Source of the DNA: Pseudomonadota bacterium
GTDB lineage: Bacteria; Pseudomonadota; Gammaproteobacteria; Enterobacterales; Enterobacteriaceae
DNA length: 12,935 bases
Reading direction: 5' to 3'
Assembly (NCBI GenBank): GCA_023454395.1
Contig: JAEYFY010000457.1
Coordinates: 1 to 12,935 of the forward strand
The notes under the pieces were generated by a model that saw only the letters and a list, made by a program, of their open reading frames with translations, was not told where the DNA came from and made no database searches. A program made the position numbers and the translations under genes. The first letter of the stretch is position 1; every line of letters begins with the position of its first letter. Shown here piece after piece: positions 11,818-12,935 of the stretch.

Positions 11818-12837
11818 TTACGCTATCGCTGTCATAAGCCATTCTTGAAGCTCGTTAAGCTCTATTTTATTGTTAGGATATCGCTGAATGAGTTGCTCAA
11901 TAAGCCCTTTTAGAGACTCAGGTGTATAACGTTGCCCTACCAACATCTCTGATAATGCTTCTAATGGCGCAGGATCTAAACTGTCTGTATATATTTGGCT
12001 TCTAATAACGTTGCCACGCTCAATATCAAAATGCAGCTCTACTCCCCCCCATTTAAAACGATTATCTAAAAGATGTGAAAATGCAGGTGCTTGTCCAAAA
12101 TTCCACTCCCAACTACTTTGTTTAGTGAAAGTTTCTTCAAAACCGGGTAAATCAGGTAATTTTTGTGGTGAAATAATCTCTGCTTCTACTCGCTCACCAT
12201 AGTATTCAAAAAAGCTTTCAGTGATAGTTTCACACAATTTTTCATGGGTAATATTAGGTTTGATCTCAACCAAATTAGCCACTCTGGAGCGTACAGAGGT
12301 GATACCTTTAGCTTGAAGTTTTTTCGGATCGGGATTGAGGTAATTAGCTAATCTAGATAAGTTAGCATTTATTAATAATGTACCATGATGAAAACCACGA
12401 TCTTTAGTCTCTTTATAGGCTGATCCAGAAACCTTTCTTTCACCATCATCTTGGGGAACGACTAAATCGTTACGCCCTGATGCCGTAGCATTAATGCCTG
12501 CGTTTAATAATCCATTAAGAATAATTTGAGTTGAAATCGTTTTATTATATTCTGGCTTTCCTGCCATAAAAGTAAAACAAGTATTGCCAAGATCATGGAA
12601 AACAGCGCCACCACCACTTGAACGGCGTGCTAATTTCACACCATCTTCATCCATTTTACGGGTATTACACTCTTTCCATGGATTTTGCGCTCGACCAATG
12701 ACTACCGTATTATCATTACGCCAAAGAAAAAGTACGCGTTGATCAGCGGGCATTTGTCTAAAAATACACTCTTCAACAGCAAGGTTAAACCAAGGATCAT
12801 AAGACTCTGAAATTAACAGACGCAATTTGCCTGACAT
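11818..12837 (-). CDS. lplA: Lipoate-protein ligase A
   Basis: LplA activates free lipoate with ATP to lipoyl-AMP and transfers it to lysines of lipoyl domains (pyruvate and 2-oxoglutarate dehydrogenases, GcvH) in the cytoplasm. The 339-residue protein matches E. coli LplA (338) along its whole length. It has [13 protein letters not shown] at the N-terminus, the lipoate-binding [12 protein letters not shown] (71-82), the catalytic lysine K135 in RKVSGSA (K133 in usual E. coli numbering), GFHHGTLL, and the small C-terminal accessory domain. ATG 12837 gives the family N-terminus; AGG about 8 nt upstream is a modest ribosome binding site. A G7 run occurs within the coding strand at 12044-12050. 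The gene is convergent with the regulator and shares its terminator. Confidence 0.97.
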   Translation of the reverse strand: MSGKLRLLISESYDPWFNLAVEECIFRQMPADQRVLFLWRNDNTVVIGRAQNPWKECNTRKMDEDGVKLARRSSGGGAVFHDLGNTCFTFMAGKPEYNKTISTQIILNGLLNAGINATASGRNDLVVPQDDGERKVSGSAYKETKDRGFHHGTLLINANLSRLANYLNPDPKKLQAKGITSVRSRVANLVEIKPNITHEKLCETITESFFEYYGERVEAEIISPQKLPDLPGFEETFTKQSSWEWNFGQAPAFSHLLDNRFKWGGVELHFDIERGNVIRSQIYTDSLDPAPLEALSEMLVGQRYTPESLKGLIEQLIQRYPNNKIELNELQEWLMTAIA

Positions 12838-12903
12838 AAGGAATACCTATATGAAGAAAATAAGGTATAAGATACCATAACTCTCAATATATTAGGCTGT
12901 TAA

Positions 12904-12935
12904 ATGGCACGAAACTACAATCGGCGAGCTTGCCA
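12904..12935 (+). CDS. Possible start of an unidentified gene (cut by the right edge)
   Basis: An ATG at 12904 opens a frame reading MARNYNRRAC to the window end. AGG at 12894-12896 is 7 nt upstream, a fair ribosome binding site. It would be divergent from lplA with a 66 nt gap that could hold both promoters. Ten codons are too few to identify a family, and the reading may be spurious. Confidence 0.3.
   Translation, partial: MARNYNRRAC

Noticed and set aside
12044..12050. Homopolymer of seven C (G7 in the lplA sense strand) as a phase-variation tract
   Set aside because: It encodes Trp-Gly-Gly that E. coli LplA also has, and seven bases in a cytoplasmic housekeeping gene is weak evidence for contingency control.

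Overview
The window is a chromosomal segment from an AT-rich member of the Morganellaceae, most likely a Proteus species (P. mirabilis or a close relative). The evidence is enterobacterial proteins close to their E. coli and Yersinia counterparts in an AT-rich background with A/T-rich codon use, tandem heme receptors as I remember them from Proteus, and a 122-residue MarA/SoxS-type regulator resembling Proteus PqrA. Species assignment is inference; no database search was possible.

Layout. Positions 1-64 (minus) hold the first codons of ppsA (PEP synthase). It is divergent from ppsR, the bifunctional kinase/phosphorylase that controls PEP synthase. A sequence fitting the Cra (FruR) consensus lies between them. 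aroH (DAHP synthase, entry to aromatic synthesis) follows, with a CRP-like palindrome upstream and a strong terminator downstream. This ppsA-ppsR-aroH order is that of E. coli.

Positions 2536-10893 hold a complete heme-iron uptake locus: overlapping Fur boxes, hemP, two tandem TonB-dependent outer-membrane receptors (hmuR1, hmuR2), the cytoplasmic heme handler hmuS, and a periplasmic-binding-protein ABC importer hmuTUV, closed by a terminator hairpin. Heme would cross the outer membrane through HmuR1/HmuR2 using TonB energy, be bound by HmuT, cross the inner membrane through HmuU2V2, and be bound or degraded by HmuS. hmuS to hmuV are tightly packed (16 nt gap or less, then 1 nt and 4 nt overlaps), as expected of one transcript.

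Positions 10829-11355 are a 527 nt AT-rich non-coding stretch. It contains a perfect 7-1-7 Fur box (11218-11232), a possible promoter on each strand at that box, a possible marbox, and a leader hairpin that covers part of the next gene's ribosome binding site. The next gene is a PqrA/MarA/SoxS-like AraC-family regulator (11356-11724). A bidirectional terminator separates it from the convergent lplA (lipoate-protein ligase A, minus strand). The last 32 nt may begin another rightward gene that I cannot identify.

The gene content is a known type of system, and I see no wholly new system. The points most worth a second look are: the Fur box in front of a multidrug-resistance-type regulator, which would link iron status to drug tolerance; that regulator's odd Cys/His tail; the loss in HmuR1 of the plug histidine present in HmuR2; and the position of the heme locus where E. 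coli keeps only the orphan hemP-like gene ydiE.
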